A stretch of DNA of 56,335 nucleotides from the NCBI GenBank assembly GCA_028819215.1, contig JAPPMG010000051.1:1-56335 (forward strand), in the 5' to 3' direction. Both the position numbers and the translations under genes were made by a program. This stretch comes from Bryobacterales bacterium (GTDB lineage: Bacteria; Acidobacteriota; Terriglobia; Bryobacterales; UBA6623). Position 1 is the first letter of the stretch. Each line of letters starts with the position of its first letter. Shown here piece by piece: positions 20,372 to 29,665 of the stretch. The notes below the pieces were generated by a model. That model was not told where the DNA came from. It was given only the letters and a program-made list of their open reading frames with translations, and ran no database searches.

Positions 20372-21973
20372 ATGCGCAGCCTTTCTCTCCCTCAGGCTGA
20401 GCTGCCGGGAGTCCGGCCGTTGTTCGCGGATTTGCTCTCCAGCTTTTCCCGCGTCGGCCAGTTCTACCGCTACCCGCCGTCGCTGGATGCGGTCCAGTCC
20501 GCCGCGAGTTCGACGCGTCTGGATCCGGGCCACCGCAAGGCATTGGTCGACGCGCTCGCCAGCCAGAACAGGGATGGTGACGGCGAGACGCAATCCAGCC
20601 TGGATCGGCTGGCCCAGCCCGGCACTGTGGTCGTGGCCACGGGCCAGCAAGTGGGCCTGCTGGGCGGCCCGGCTTTTACGCTCTACAAAGCGCTCACCGC
20701 GATACGCTGCGCCGAGGAGCTGACGCGCCGCGGCACTCCCGCCGCGCCGGTTTTCTGGCTTGCGACCGAAGACCACGACCTCGCGGAAGTGAACCATGCT
20801 TGGGCGCACTCGCCCGCAGGCGGCCCGCAGAGAATCGAGGCGCGCAGTGCCGGGGCGCCCGGCACCGCCGTCGGTTCGGTCAAGATCACCGACCCTCGCT
20901 TGAGCGAGTTTGAAGCCAGCTGCGAGGGCTTGCCACACGCAGCCGAGGCGGTCGAGCTGGCCGCGAGCGCCTATGGCGACGGCGCTGGATTCGGGAGGGG
21001 ATTTCAGCGGCTCTACAGCAAACTGCTGGAGCAGACTGGAATCCTGTTTCTCTCCCCGATGGAGGGAGGGATTCGCCAACTGGCTGTTCCCGTCCTGCGC
21101 AACGCGATCAAGCGCGCGCCGGAACTGGCCGATGCGCTTGTCCGCAGGGGTGGCGGGCTGAAGTCCGCCGGCTACCACGAGCAGGTCTACGTCCAAGAAT
21201 CGACGTCGCTGCTGATGCTCTTTGAGGGTGCCGAGCGCATCGCCCTGAAGCGCAAGAACAGTTCGTTCTTGTCCGAATCCCGGGCTTACAGCGCCGATGA
21301 TCTAGTGAATCGCCTGGAAGGCTCGCCGCTGAAGGTCTCGCCGAGCGCACTGCTGCGACCGGTCATGCAGGACTTCTTGCTCCCCACCGCGGCGCTGATC
21401 GCGGGTCCGTCCGAAGCGGCGTATCTGGCCCAGTCGGCAGTGCTATACGACAGATTGCTGGAACGCATGCCGGTCGTGTTGCCCAGGGCTTCGTTCACAC
21501 TGCTGGATGCGGCGACTCGGAAGCTCTTGGAGAAATACGGCTTGACGGTGGCCCAGTGTCTGGTTGCCAGGCAGGAATTCGAGGGCTTGATCGCGAATTC
21601 GCTCGTGCCGCCGCCGCTGCACGACAAGCTTGCGGCGAGCCGAGCTGCGATCGGAGGCCGGCTCCAAGAAATCGAGTCAGCTCTTCGCGAGTTCGACCCT
21701 ACGCTCGCGGCGAGCTTCGGGCGGTCGCGAAAGAAGATCGAGTACCAGCTGGAGAGGACCAACGGCAAGGTGGCGCGAGAAGCCTTGCAACGGGCCTCGA
21801 CGGCACGGCGCCACGCGGCTAGGCTGGCCGACTGGATCTACCCGAACGAGAATTTGCAGGAGCGTGTCCATTGCGTGCTCTCGCTTGTCGCACAGTTCGG
21901 ATCGCGGTTCGTTGACCAAATCCGTGCCGAGATCGAACCCGGAACTGCAGACCACAAGGTGCTGTTCCTGTAG
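20372..21973 (+). CDS. bshC: Bacillithiol biosynthesis cysteine-adding enzyme BshC
   Basis: 533 residues, normal length for BshC. The Rossmann-like ligase core has VVVATGQQVGLLGGPAFTLY near the N-terminus and VFWLATEDHDLAEVNH, both family signatures. A long helical region follows (RLQEIESALREFDPTLAASF, KKIEYQLERTNGKVAREA) and a C-terminal VHCVLSLVAQFG. BshC adds cysteine to GlcN-malate to finish bacillithiol. bshA and bshB are not in the window. The gene follows the PLP enzyme by 5 bases, an unexpected coupling, and is convergent with the DHDPS-fold gene 15 bases away. With the Rrf2-cysK operon about 5 kb downstream it points to a bacillithiol-based redox buffer. Confidence 0.95.
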   Translation: MRSLSLPQAELPGVRPLFADLLSSFSRVGQFYRYPPSLDAVQSAASSTRLDPGHRKALVDALASQNRDGDGETQSSLDRLAQPGTVVVATGQQVGLLGGPAFTLYKALTAIRCAEELTRRGTPAAPVFWLATEDHDLAEVNHAWAHSPAGGPQRIEARSAGAPGTAVGSVKITDPRLSEFEASCEGLPHAAEAVELAASAYGDGAGFGRGFQRLYSKLLEQTGILFLSPMEGGIRQLAVPVLRNAIKRAPELADALVRRGGGLKSAGYHEQVYVQESTSLLMLFEGAERIALKRKNSSFLSESRAYSADDLVNRLEGSPLKVSPSALLRPVMQDFLLPTAALIAGPSEAAYLAQSAVLYDRLLERMPVVLPRASFTLLDAATRKLLEKYGLTVAQCLVARQEFEGLIANSLVPPPLHDKLAASRAAIGGRLQEIESALREFDPTLAASFGRSRKKIEYQLERTNGKVAREALQRASTARRHAARLADWIYPNENLQERVHCVLSLVAQFGSRFVDQIRAEIEPGTADHKVLFL

Positions 21974-21988
21974 TCGGCGCTGTCTGGC

Positions 21989-22864
21989 TCAGCTGGCTAG
22001 CTCGCGCAGCGCCCCCGAGACCGCTGCCACGGTGGCTGGCGAAGCGGCCGGCAAGGGTAGCCGCGGGATACCGCCGTAGCAGCTGCGCAGGTCCAAGGCG
22101 CACTTCAGAGCCGGTACGCCGTGCGTGTGCAGCAGCGTGTCGAGTTCCAGCGCCCGCGCGACTAGGTCGGCGGCCGCATCTTGCTCGCGCGTGCGGATCG
22201 CTTCTTCAATCGACAGGGCGTAGAACGGCAGCGCCGCGGCTATCGCCAGCACTGCCGCGCGCGCACCGTTCGAGAGGCCCGGCACGGTTGCTCCCAAGTC
22301 GCGCACGAGAATCGAGAAGTCCGGGCCGCACATCGCCGCGGCGGTCTCGATCTCCTGCTCCGTGCCGCCCTCCACCAGCGCTCCCACAATCGCCGGGTGA
22401 GCTGCTAGCGCAGCCAATCGCTGCGCCGTCACGCCAGCGGCGCCGCCCAGCCTTGCCCCGACCACCACGGGCAGGGCTGACTTGTCGGCGACGGCGCGAA
22501 AGAACAATTCCCCGGCATCGGCTTGCGGTGCCATCGAACCCACATCCGGGGCATCCAGCACGGCACACGCGCAACCCGCCGCCGCTGCCGCCGCGACGGC
22601 TTCGCGGGCCTGTGCAACGCCGCAGCCCGAGATGGCGGCCAGCACTTGCACGTCGGCGCCCGCGAGGGTGGCGACTCGCTGCCAGATCTCCGCCCGTTCT
22701 GAGTCAAAGAGCAGCGGCCCTTCCCCCCAGCGGTCGCAAACTAGGAAACCCGACAGCTTGGTCCGCAGGAGTTGTCCGACGTTGTGCTCGACCTTGGACC
22801 AGTAGATGTTCCCTCGATGGTCGAACGGAGTGACTAGCGGGGCGTAGATTCCGCGGAACCGCAT
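21989..22864 (-). CDS. DHDPS-fold protein lacking aldolase catalytic residues
   Basis: 291 residues. The N-terminus MRFRGIYAPLVTPFDHRGNI and the overall spacing are those of the DapA/NAL family. The three catalytic landmarks are changed, however. The GTTGE loop reads CDRWGEGPLLFDSERA, the catalytic tyrosine region (normally LYNxP) reads PVVVGARLGGAAG, and the segment that should carry the Schiff-base lysine reads IVGALVEGGTEQEIE (near residue 158) with no lysine. The fold appears complete and the frame is long, so this is unlikely to be a pseudogene; a non-aldolase binding or regulatory function is more plausible. ATG at 22864 is preferred to a TTG at 22876. It is convergent with bshC. Confidence 0.85.
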   Translation of the reverse strand: MRFRGIYAPLVTPFDHRGNIYWSKVEHNVGQLLRTKLSGFLVCDRWGEGPLLFDSERAEIWQRVATLAGADVQVLAAISGCGVAQAREAVAAAAAAGCACAVLDAPDVGSMAPQADAGELFFRAVADKSALPVVVGARLGGAAGVTAQRLAALAAHPAIVGALVEGGTEQEIETAAAMCGPDFSILVRDLGATVPGLSNGARAAVLAIAAALPFYALSIEEAIRTREQDAAADLVARALELDTLLHTHGVPALKCALDLRSCYGGIPRLPLPAASPATVAAVSGALRELAS

Positions 22865-23068
22865 GCGCGCAAGCAACCTATTTTAGCGTCGGGCAATCAA
22901 GAGCCTGTTCGGACGCGCTGCCGGCTGCCCGCGAGAAGACCCTGGTGTGTGGGCAGATTTCGTCAATTTCGCTCGCGGCGAGCCAGCTGTGCGTCGCCAT
23001 GACCATGAGGCGTGTGCTAGCCTTCATGCAGCAAGTGCCTGCTGAAGGCTGAGTGAGGAGGCGGCGCC

Positions 23069-24349
23069 ATGCGCATTCCTAGATTGATTCCAGTGATAAC
23101 CCTGGCTCTCGCTACCGCTGTGGCGCTGTCCGGGCAGGGACAGCGCGGCGGCGACACCGGCAATAGCGGCAACACCGGTAGCAGCGGCAACACGGGCGGT
23201 GGCCGAGGTGGTTCCGGCCAAACGCAGAACCAAGGCGGCTACAACAACAACACCCAGCAGAACGATCCGTTCGGCAGACAACAGAACGATCCGTTCGGGA
23301 ACCGGAATCGACCGCTCTACCTCAACGGGAAAGTCGTGACCGACGATGGCTTGCCGCCCACCGAGCCGGTCGTCGTACAGCGGGTCTGCGTCGGCAACAC
23401 TTACCCCGAGGGCTACACCGACAGCAAGGGAAGGTTCAGCTTCCAAGTGGGCGGCGACCTGTCGATGCTCACGAGCGACGCCAGCGTCTCGGGTGGCCGG
23501 ATCAGCCAGAGCGGAATGCTCAGCGGAGGCTCCTACACGTCCGATGGCATTCGCGAGATCGGCTTGGGGCGCTTCGACCTCAGCGCGTGCGTATTGCGGG
23601 CAGAACTGTCCGGCTATCGCTCCAATGACGTGCAGCTCGGCATGTACAGCACCATGGAAAACAATGACGTCGGCGTTATCGTGCTGACGCGGCTAGACGG
23701 CTTGGTCGGCAACGTGGTCAGCGCGCTAACTCTCAAGGCGCCGAAGCCCGCGCAGAAAGCCTACCAGAACGGCCTGCGCGAAATGCGCAAGAAGAAGCCG
23801 AATTACAAGAAGGCGGTGACGCAATACACCAAGGCGGTTGGCGAATATCCTGAATTCGCGGCAGCATGGGCTGCCATGGGCGACGCCAAGCTGGCGATGG
23901 AGGATGCCGCCGGGGCGAAGGAAGCGTATTCCAAGGCGATAGGCGCCGATCCGAAGTACCTCAGGCCATACGAGCCGCTGATCAAGATGGCGGTGGAGCA
24001 AGCCGATTGGATGGGCCTGGAGGCGTGGGGCAGTTCCTATCTTGAGCTGAATCCCAACGCCGGAAACGTTCGCTTCCTGACGGCGGTGGCCGCGCTGAAC
24101 ACGGGAAAGCCCGAGAAGGCCGAGGAAATGGTGCTGGCGATGCAGGCCAGAGAAGACTCCTCGAAGTTCCCGCAGAGCTACCAGATCATGGGCATGATCC
24201 ACGAGCAGCGCGCGGAGTTCGAGAAGGCGGCCGGTCAGTACCGCTCGTTCATCGGTGCCACGAACGAGCCGGATTCGCAAAACGTTCTGAGCGTCAAGCG
24301 CAAGCTGCACGAGTGGCAGATGCTCGGCGTCATCCAAGCTTCCGAATAG
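23069..24349 (+). CDS. Secreted TPR protein with Gly/Asn-rich N-terminus
   Basis: 426 residues. A signal peptide (MRIPRLIPVITLALATAVAL) precedes a low-complexity Gly/Asn/Gln segment (about 25-75), which includes two tandem copies of QQNDPFG. A carboxypeptidase-regulatory-like beta domain follows (YLNGKVVTDDGLPPTEPVVV with GYTDSKGRFSFQV). The C-terminal half is tetratricopeptide repeats (KKAVTQYTKAVGEYPEFAAA, DAKLAMEDAAGAKEAYSKAI). A GAGGAG ribosome site precedes the ATG. This architecture is common in acidobacterial extracellular or periplasmic proteins of unknown role, presumably scaffold or carbohydrate-related. Convergent with the amidohydrolase gene. Confidence 0.88.
   Translation: MRIPRLIPVITLALATAVALSGQGQRGGDTGNSGNTGSSGNTGGGRGGSGQTQNQGGYNNNTQQNDPFGRQQNDPFGNRNRPLYLNGKVVTDDGLPPTEPVVVQRVCVGNTYPEGYTDSKGRFSFQVGGDLSMLTSDASVSGGRISQSGMLSGGSYTSDGIREIGLGRFDLSACVLRAELSGYRSNDVQLGMYSTMENNDVGVIVLTRLDGLVGNVVSALTLKAPKPAQKAYQNGLREMRKKKPNYKKAVTQYTKAVGEYPEFAAAWAAMGDAKLAMEDAAGAKEAYSKAIGADPKYLRPYEPLIKMAVEQADWMGLEAWGSSYLELNPNAGNVRFLTAVAALNTGKPEKAEEMVLAMQAREDSSKFPQSYQIMGMIHEQRAEFEKAAGQYRSFIGATNEPDSQNVLSVKRKLHEWQMLGVIQASE
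23258..23305 (+). repeat. Tandem 24-bp coding repeat
   Basis: Two adjacent 24-base units sharing CAGAACGATCCGTTCGG, encoding QNDPFG twice in the low-complexity linker of the TPR protein. A short in-frame duplication. Confidence 0.7.
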
Positions 24350-24393
24350 CAGCGCCCAGCCGCGCCGCCGCGGCATCGGCCTGTTCGGACCTG

Positions 24394-25935
<1,542 letters not shown>

Positions 25936-26083
25936 GGGTCGAGGAACCGCCCGGCACCCTTCGCGCAGCCCGGGGACCGAGCGGCGCGCCGGAAGATCCC
26001 GGATGCGGTGCAAGTATCATAGTATCTGCGGCTGGGCTTCCTTAGCGTCAACGACTGACGGCATATCCGCGCCACACTTCCCT

Positions 26084-27070
26084 ATGCCTGCCACCATATC
26101 CGGCGTTGGCTGCTACGTGCCGCCCAAGGTCCTCAGCAACAAGGATCTCGAGAAGATCGTCAACACCTCGGAAGAGTGGATCCGCACGCGAACCGGGATC
26201 GACGAACGCCGCATCGCCGAAGCCGGCGTGGCCACGTCGGACCTGGCCACCAACGCAGCCTTGGAGCTGCTCGCCAAGACCGGCGTGGAGGCGGCCGACA
26301 TCGACGCCATCATCGTATGCACGGTGACCCCCGACATGCTTTTCCCGGCGACGGCCTGCTTGGTGCAGGATCGCATCGGAGCCAAGGGCGCGTGGGGATT
26401 CGACCTGGTAGCGGCGTGCTCGGGCCTGCTGTACGGCCTCTCGACCGGTGCGCAGCTGGTGGCGTCCGGCAGCCACCGGAAAGTGCTGGTGATCGGAGCG
26501 GACACGATGTCGCGCATCATCGATTACGAGGACCGCGCGACCTGCGTGCTATTCGGCGATGGTGCCGGCGCCTTTCTGGTCGAGCCTGCACGTGACGGGG
26601 AGGGCGGCCTGATCGACTTCATCAACGAGGTTGACGGCTCCGGGGGCAAGTACTTGAGCATGCCCGCGGGCGGCAGCGCGCAGCCCGCGACGCACGAAAC
26701 GATCGACGCCCGGCTGCATTTCGTGCATCAAGACGGCCGACAGGTCTACCGCTACGCAGTGGGCAAGATGTACGAGCTGTGCGTCAACGTGCTCGAGCGC
26801 AACGGATATACCGCCGAGGACGTGGATCTGCTGATCCCGCACCAGGCCAATCGACGCATCATCACTTCCGTGGCCGAGCGCATGGGCTTGCCCCTCGAAC
26901 GAACGCTGATCAACATTGATCGCTACGGCAACACGACCGGCGGGACCATCCCGCTAGCGACGCGTGACGCGATCGACGCGGGCAAGCTCAAGAAGGGCGA
27001 TCTGGTCCTCATGGCAGCTGTCGGGGCGGGATTCACGGCCGGCGTCTCGCTGTGGCGCTGGACATACTAG
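26084..27070 (+). CDS. fabH: Beta-ketoacyl-ACP synthase III (FabH)
   Basis: 328 residues, normal length. The N-terminus is ISGVGCYVPPKVLSN with NTSEEWIRTRTGIDERR. The catalytic triad is visible: Cys in DLVAACSGLLYGL, His in LLIPHQANRRII and Asn in DRYGNTTGGTIPLA. FabH condenses acetyl- or branched acyl-CoA with malonyl-ACP to start fatty acid synthesis. The ATG at 26084 gives the canonical N-terminus; longer frames upstream overlap the divergent amidohydrolase leader. No other fab gene is adjacent, so it may be a stand-alone initiation enzyme or a paralogue for a specialised lipid. Confidence 0.95.
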   Translation: MPATISGVGCYVPPKVLSNKDLEKIVNTSEEWIRTRTGIDERRIAEAGVATSDLATNAALELLAKTGVEAADIDAIIVCTVTPDMLFPATACLVQDRIGAKGAWGFDLVAACSGLLYGLSTGAQLVASGSHRKVLVIGADTMSRIIDYEDRATCVLFGDGAGAFLVEPARDGEGGLIDFINEVDGSGGKYLSMPAGGSAQPATHETIDARLHFVHQDGRQVYRYAVGKMYELCVNVLERNGYTAEDVDLLIPHQANRRIITSVAERMGLPLERTLINIDRYGNTTGGTIPLATRDAIDAGKLKKGDLVLMAAVGAGFTAGVSLWRWTY

Positions 27071-27088
27071 CGCTCTGCATCTCGGCGG

Positions 27089-27112
27089 GCGCTCCGGGTC
27101 GGGTCGGAGCGC
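27089..27112 (+). other. Perfect hairpin after fabH
   Basis: Arms GCGCTCCG and CGGAGCGC (8 bp) enclose an 8-base loop. No T-tract follows, so it is not a standard intrinsic terminator. It may slow transcription or stabilise the fabH mRNA end. Confidence 0.45.
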
Positions 27113-27138
27113 GGTCGCGTGTGCCATGCTGAAATACC

Positions 27139-27306
27139 GTGCTTGACCTGCTGATCCTTGCCGGATTCATGGTGCTGATTCTTGGCAGCGGCGTGTTTGC
27201 AACCAACATCTACTGCCAGATCGCCTACAACCGCTGCCCCGCCTGCGGCGCAATGAATGCCAAGCGGCGCAGCGAGTGCCGCAAGTGTTCTGCCCTCATC
27301 GCCTGA
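27139..27306 (+). CDS. Small membrane protein with zinc ribbon
   Basis: 55-residue frame from a GTG. One membrane segment (residues 2-20, LDLLILAGFMVLILGSGVF) is followed by a compact cysteine motif CPACGA...CRKCS (two CxxC pairs, residues 33-50) typical of zinc ribbons, ending just after. There is also a Cys at residue 26. The organised hydrophobic-then-CxxC pattern is hard to explain by chance. It lies 55 bases before the Rrf2 gene on the same strand. It may be a redox- or metal-sensing membrane peptide; no named family was recognised. The GTG has no clear ribosome site. Confidence 0.6.
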   Translation: MLDLLILAGFMVLILGSGVFATNIYCQIAYNRCPACGAMNAKRRSECRKCSALIA

Positions 27307-27331
27307 TGCGGCTTCGAACCGGGCCTTAGCC

Positions 27332-27360
27332 CGAATCCCTAGTAAAATAGTAGGGATTCG
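27332..27360 (+). promoter_or_regulatory. Rrf2 operator and promoter
   Basis: A perfect inverted repeat with 10-bp arms (CGAATCCCTA / TAGGGATTCG) around a 9-base spacer that contains a -10-like TAAAAT (27343-27348). It ends one base before the ATG of the Rrf2 gene. A protein bound here would cover both promoter and start, so autoregulation of the Rrf2-cysK-lipA-lnt operon is the natural reading. Confidence 0.75.
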
Positions 27361-27361
27361 C

Positions 27362-27793
27362 ATGGACGTTTCCGTGAAAGGCGAATATGCCCTGCGAGCG
27401 GTGTTCGAACTGTCCCGCCAAGGCCGGCCTGAACCGGTCAAGATCGCCAAGATCGCCGAGCGGCAGAAGATCCCGCAGAAGTTCTTGGAAATGATCCTTG
27501 CCCAGCTCAAGCAAGGCGGCTACCTCGGCTCGCGCCGCGGCGTGGATGGGGGCTATTTCTTGGCCCGGCCTGCCGATCAGATCACAGTGGGCGACATCCT
27601 GCGCCAGATCGACGGCCCGTTCCAGCCTGCCAAGCGTCCGTTCGCGGACGAACCGATGGACTCGCCGTTTCCGGAGATGTGGGATCGCGTCGAGCGCGCG
27701 CTGTCGTGCGTGATCGACCGAACGACCTTCGCCGACTTGGTCGAACGCTGGCGGCAGAGGCGAGTCAAGGGCGTTCCCAACTGGCAGATTTAG
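27362..27793 (+). CDS. Rrf2 family transcriptional regulator
   Basis: 143 residues. The winged-helix N-terminus MDVSVKGEYALRAVFELSRQ is followed by KIAERQKIPQKFLEMILAQL (recognition region) and the wing GYLGSRRGVDGGYFLARPAD, all family hallmarks. Only one cysteine (in ALSCVIDRTT) is present, so the three-Cys Fe-S site of IscR is absent; it resembles the CymR type instead. CymR of Bacillus subtilis controls sulfur metabolism in complex with CysK, and here cysK starts 2 bases after the stop. A perfect palindrome overlaps its promoter, consistent with repression of its own operon. The ATG at 27362 gives the family N-terminus directly. Confidence 0.92.
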   Translation: MDVSVKGEYALRAVFELSRQGRPEPVKIAKIAERQKIPQKFLEMILAQLKQGGYLGSRRGVDGGYFLARPADQITVGDILRQIDGPFQPAKRPFADEPMDSPFPEMWDRVERALSCVIDRTTFADLVERWRQRRVKGVPNWQI

Positions 27794-27795
27794 GC

Positions 27796-28752
27796 ATGGC
27801 TCGCATCTACGCTGACAACTCCCTAGCCATCGGCGGCACTCCGCTGGTCCGACTGCGAAGTGTCGTCGGTCAGGCCAAGGCCACCGTGTTAGCCAAGGTC
27901 GAAGGCCGCAACCCCGCCTATTCGGTCAAGTGCCGCATCGGGGCGTCCATGATCTGGGACGCAGAACGGACCGGCGCGCTCAAGCCAGGGATGGAACTGG
28001 TCGAGGCCACCAGCGGCAACACCGGCATCGCCCTGGCCTTCGTGGCGGCCGCGCGCGGCTACAAGCTGATGATCGCCATGCCGTCAAATTACAGCGCCGA
28101 GCGGCGCCGCGTGCTCAAGCTGCTCGGCGCCGATCTGGAGCTGACGCCGGAGGAAGACGGCATGTATGGAGCGGTCGAGCATGCGCGCGCGCTGGTGCGC
28201 GACAACCCCGGCCGCTACCTGATGCTGGAGCAGTTCGAGAATCCGGCCAATCCGCGCATCCACTACGAGACGACCGGCCCCGAGATTTGGGACGACACCG
28301 ATGGCGAAGTGGACGTGCTCGTGTCCGGCGTGGGCACGGGCGGCACGATTAGCGGGATCTCGCGCTACTTCAAGCAGAAACGGAACCGCCCCATCCTCAG
28401 CGTCGGGGTGGAGCCCGAGTGCAGCCAGGTCATCCGACAACACCTCTCAGGCGAGTCCCTCGAACCGGGCATCACTGCCATCCAAGGCATTGGTGCCGGG
28501 TTCATTCCGAATACGCTAGACCTAGATCTGCTGGACCGTGTCGAGTCAGTCTCCGACGACGAAGCCGTCGAGTATGCCCAGCGCCTGGCCCGCGAGGAGG
28601 GCCTGCTCAGCGGCATCTCGTGCGGGGCGGCGGTGGCCGTAGCGTGTCGCTTGGCGAACCAGCCGGAATTCGAAGGCAAGACGATCGTGACGATTCTGCC
28701 GGATGCCGGCGAGCGCTATCTCACCAGCGCCCTCTTCAGCGGCGTCTCGTGA
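27796..28752 (+). CDS. cysK: Cysteine synthase A (O-acetylserine sulfhydrylase)
   Basis: 318 residues. The PLP lysine is in NPAYSVKCRIGASMIWDAE, the substrate loop is ATSGNTGIALAF, the phosphate cradle is VSGVGTGGTISGISRYF and the C-terminal SGISCGAAV is intact. The motif around the lysine is of the CysK type rather than CysM. It makes cysteine from O-acetylserine and sulfide in the cytoplasm. It is separated from the Rrf2 gene by 2 bases and followed after 7 bases by lipA, so supply of cysteine, the sulfur source for lipoate assembly, shares one transcript with lipA. It may also act as a partner of the regulator, as CysK does with CymR. Confidence 0.95.
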   Translation: MARIYADNSLAIGGTPLVRLRSVVGQAKATVLAKVEGRNPAYSVKCRIGASMIWDAERTGALKPGMELVEATSGNTGIALAFVAAARGYKLMIAMPSNYSAERRRVLKLLGADLELTPEEDGMYGAVEHARALVRDNPGRYLMLEQFENPANPRIHYETTGPEIWDDTDGEVDVLVSGVGTGGTISGISRYFKQKRNRPILSVGVEPECSQVIRQHLSGESLEPGITAIQGIGAGFIPNTLDLDLLDRVESVSDDEAVEYAQRLAREEGLLSGISCGAAVAVACRLANQPEFEGKTIVTILPDAGERYLTSALFSGVS

Positions 28753-28759
28753 CCTTGCG

Positions 28760-29665
28760 GTGGACCTGATCCAGATCGAGCCGGAGCCGGGGCGCGATCG
28801 CGTCGGACGCCTTCCGCCTTGGCTGCGCAAGCCCGCGACGGACTTCGGCGCCGTCCATGATCTGAAGGTCGAGCTCCGGCGGCGCGGACTGCACACGGTC
28901 TGCGAATCCGCCCGCTGCCCCAACATGCACGAGTGCTTCTCGCGCGGGACCGCGACCTTCATGATCTTGGGCAACACCTGCACTCGCACGTGCGGGTTCT
29001 GCGCGGTGCCGCAAGGCATTCCCGGCGCGCTGGATCCGCGAGAACCCGCGCAGGTCGCAGCCATGGCGCGTGCCATGGATCTGCGCCAAGTCGTGATTAC
29101 GAGCGTGAATCGCGACGACCTTCCCGATGGCGGTTCGGCCCATTTCGCCAGTACCGTGCGAGCGGTCAAACACGCGCTGCCCGAGGTGCGCGTCGAAGTG
29201 CTTGTGCCGGACTTTCTCGGCGACCTAGACGCCGTGGCCAGGGTCTTGGAGTCTGGTTGCGAAGTCTTCAACCACAACATGGAGACTGTTACCCGCCTGT
29301 ACCGGCGCGTCAGGCCACAGGCTGACTACGCCCGTTCTTTGGAGGTGTTGCACTTCGCCCGGTCGCGCGCGCCGGAAGTGCTGACGAAGTCCGGACTGAT
29401 GGTTGGTCTGGGAGAGTCTGAGGCGGAGGTCAGGGGCTTGCTCGCCGATCTGCGTTCGGTGGGCACCGACGTGGCCACTATCGGGCAGTACCTGCAGCCG
29501 AAACGGCGCAGACTGCCGGTTGTCGAATACGTTCGTCCCGAGGTGTTTGACCGGTATCGGGACTTTGGCACGTCCATTGGGTTCCGCGCGGTCTTCAGCG
29601 GGCCTTTCGTTCGCAGTTCGTACATGGCCGAAGCGGTTCACGCGGGGGTTGCTGCGGGGCAATGA
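28760..29665 (+). CDS. lipA: Lipoyl synthase
   Basis: 301 residues from a GTG. Both [4Fe-4S] clusters are visible: the auxiliary cluster CESARCPNMHEC (Cx4Cx5C) and the radical-SAM CTRTCGFCAVP (CxxxCxxC). Other blocks are TFMILGNTCTRTCGFCAVP, VITSVNRDDLPDGGSAHFA, NHNMETVTRLYRRVRPQADY and TKSGLMVGLGE. It inserts two sulfurs into octanoyl groups to make lipoyl cofactors. The GTG at 28760 is chosen because the longer frame begins inside cysK. The stop overlaps the lnt ATG by 4 bases (ATGA), indicating translational coupling. Confidence 0.95.
   Translation: MDLIQIEPEPGRDRVGRLPPWLRKPATDFGAVHDLKVELRRRGLHTVCESARCPNMHECFSRGTATFMILGNTCTRTCGFCAVPQGIPGALDPREPAQVAAMARAMDLRQVVITSVNRDDLPDGGSAHFASTVRAVKHALPEVRVEVLVPDFLGDLDAVARVLESGCEVFNHNMETVTRLYRRVRPQADYARSLEVLHFARSRAPEVLTKSGLMVGLGESEAEVRGLLADLRSVGTDVATIGQYLQPKRRRLPVVEYVRPEVFDRYRDFGTSIGFRAVFSGPFVRSSYMAEAVHAGVAAGQ

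Noticed and set aside
27089..27112. Intrinsic terminator for fabH
   Set aside because: The stem is perfect but no T-tract follows, so it is listed only as a hairpin.
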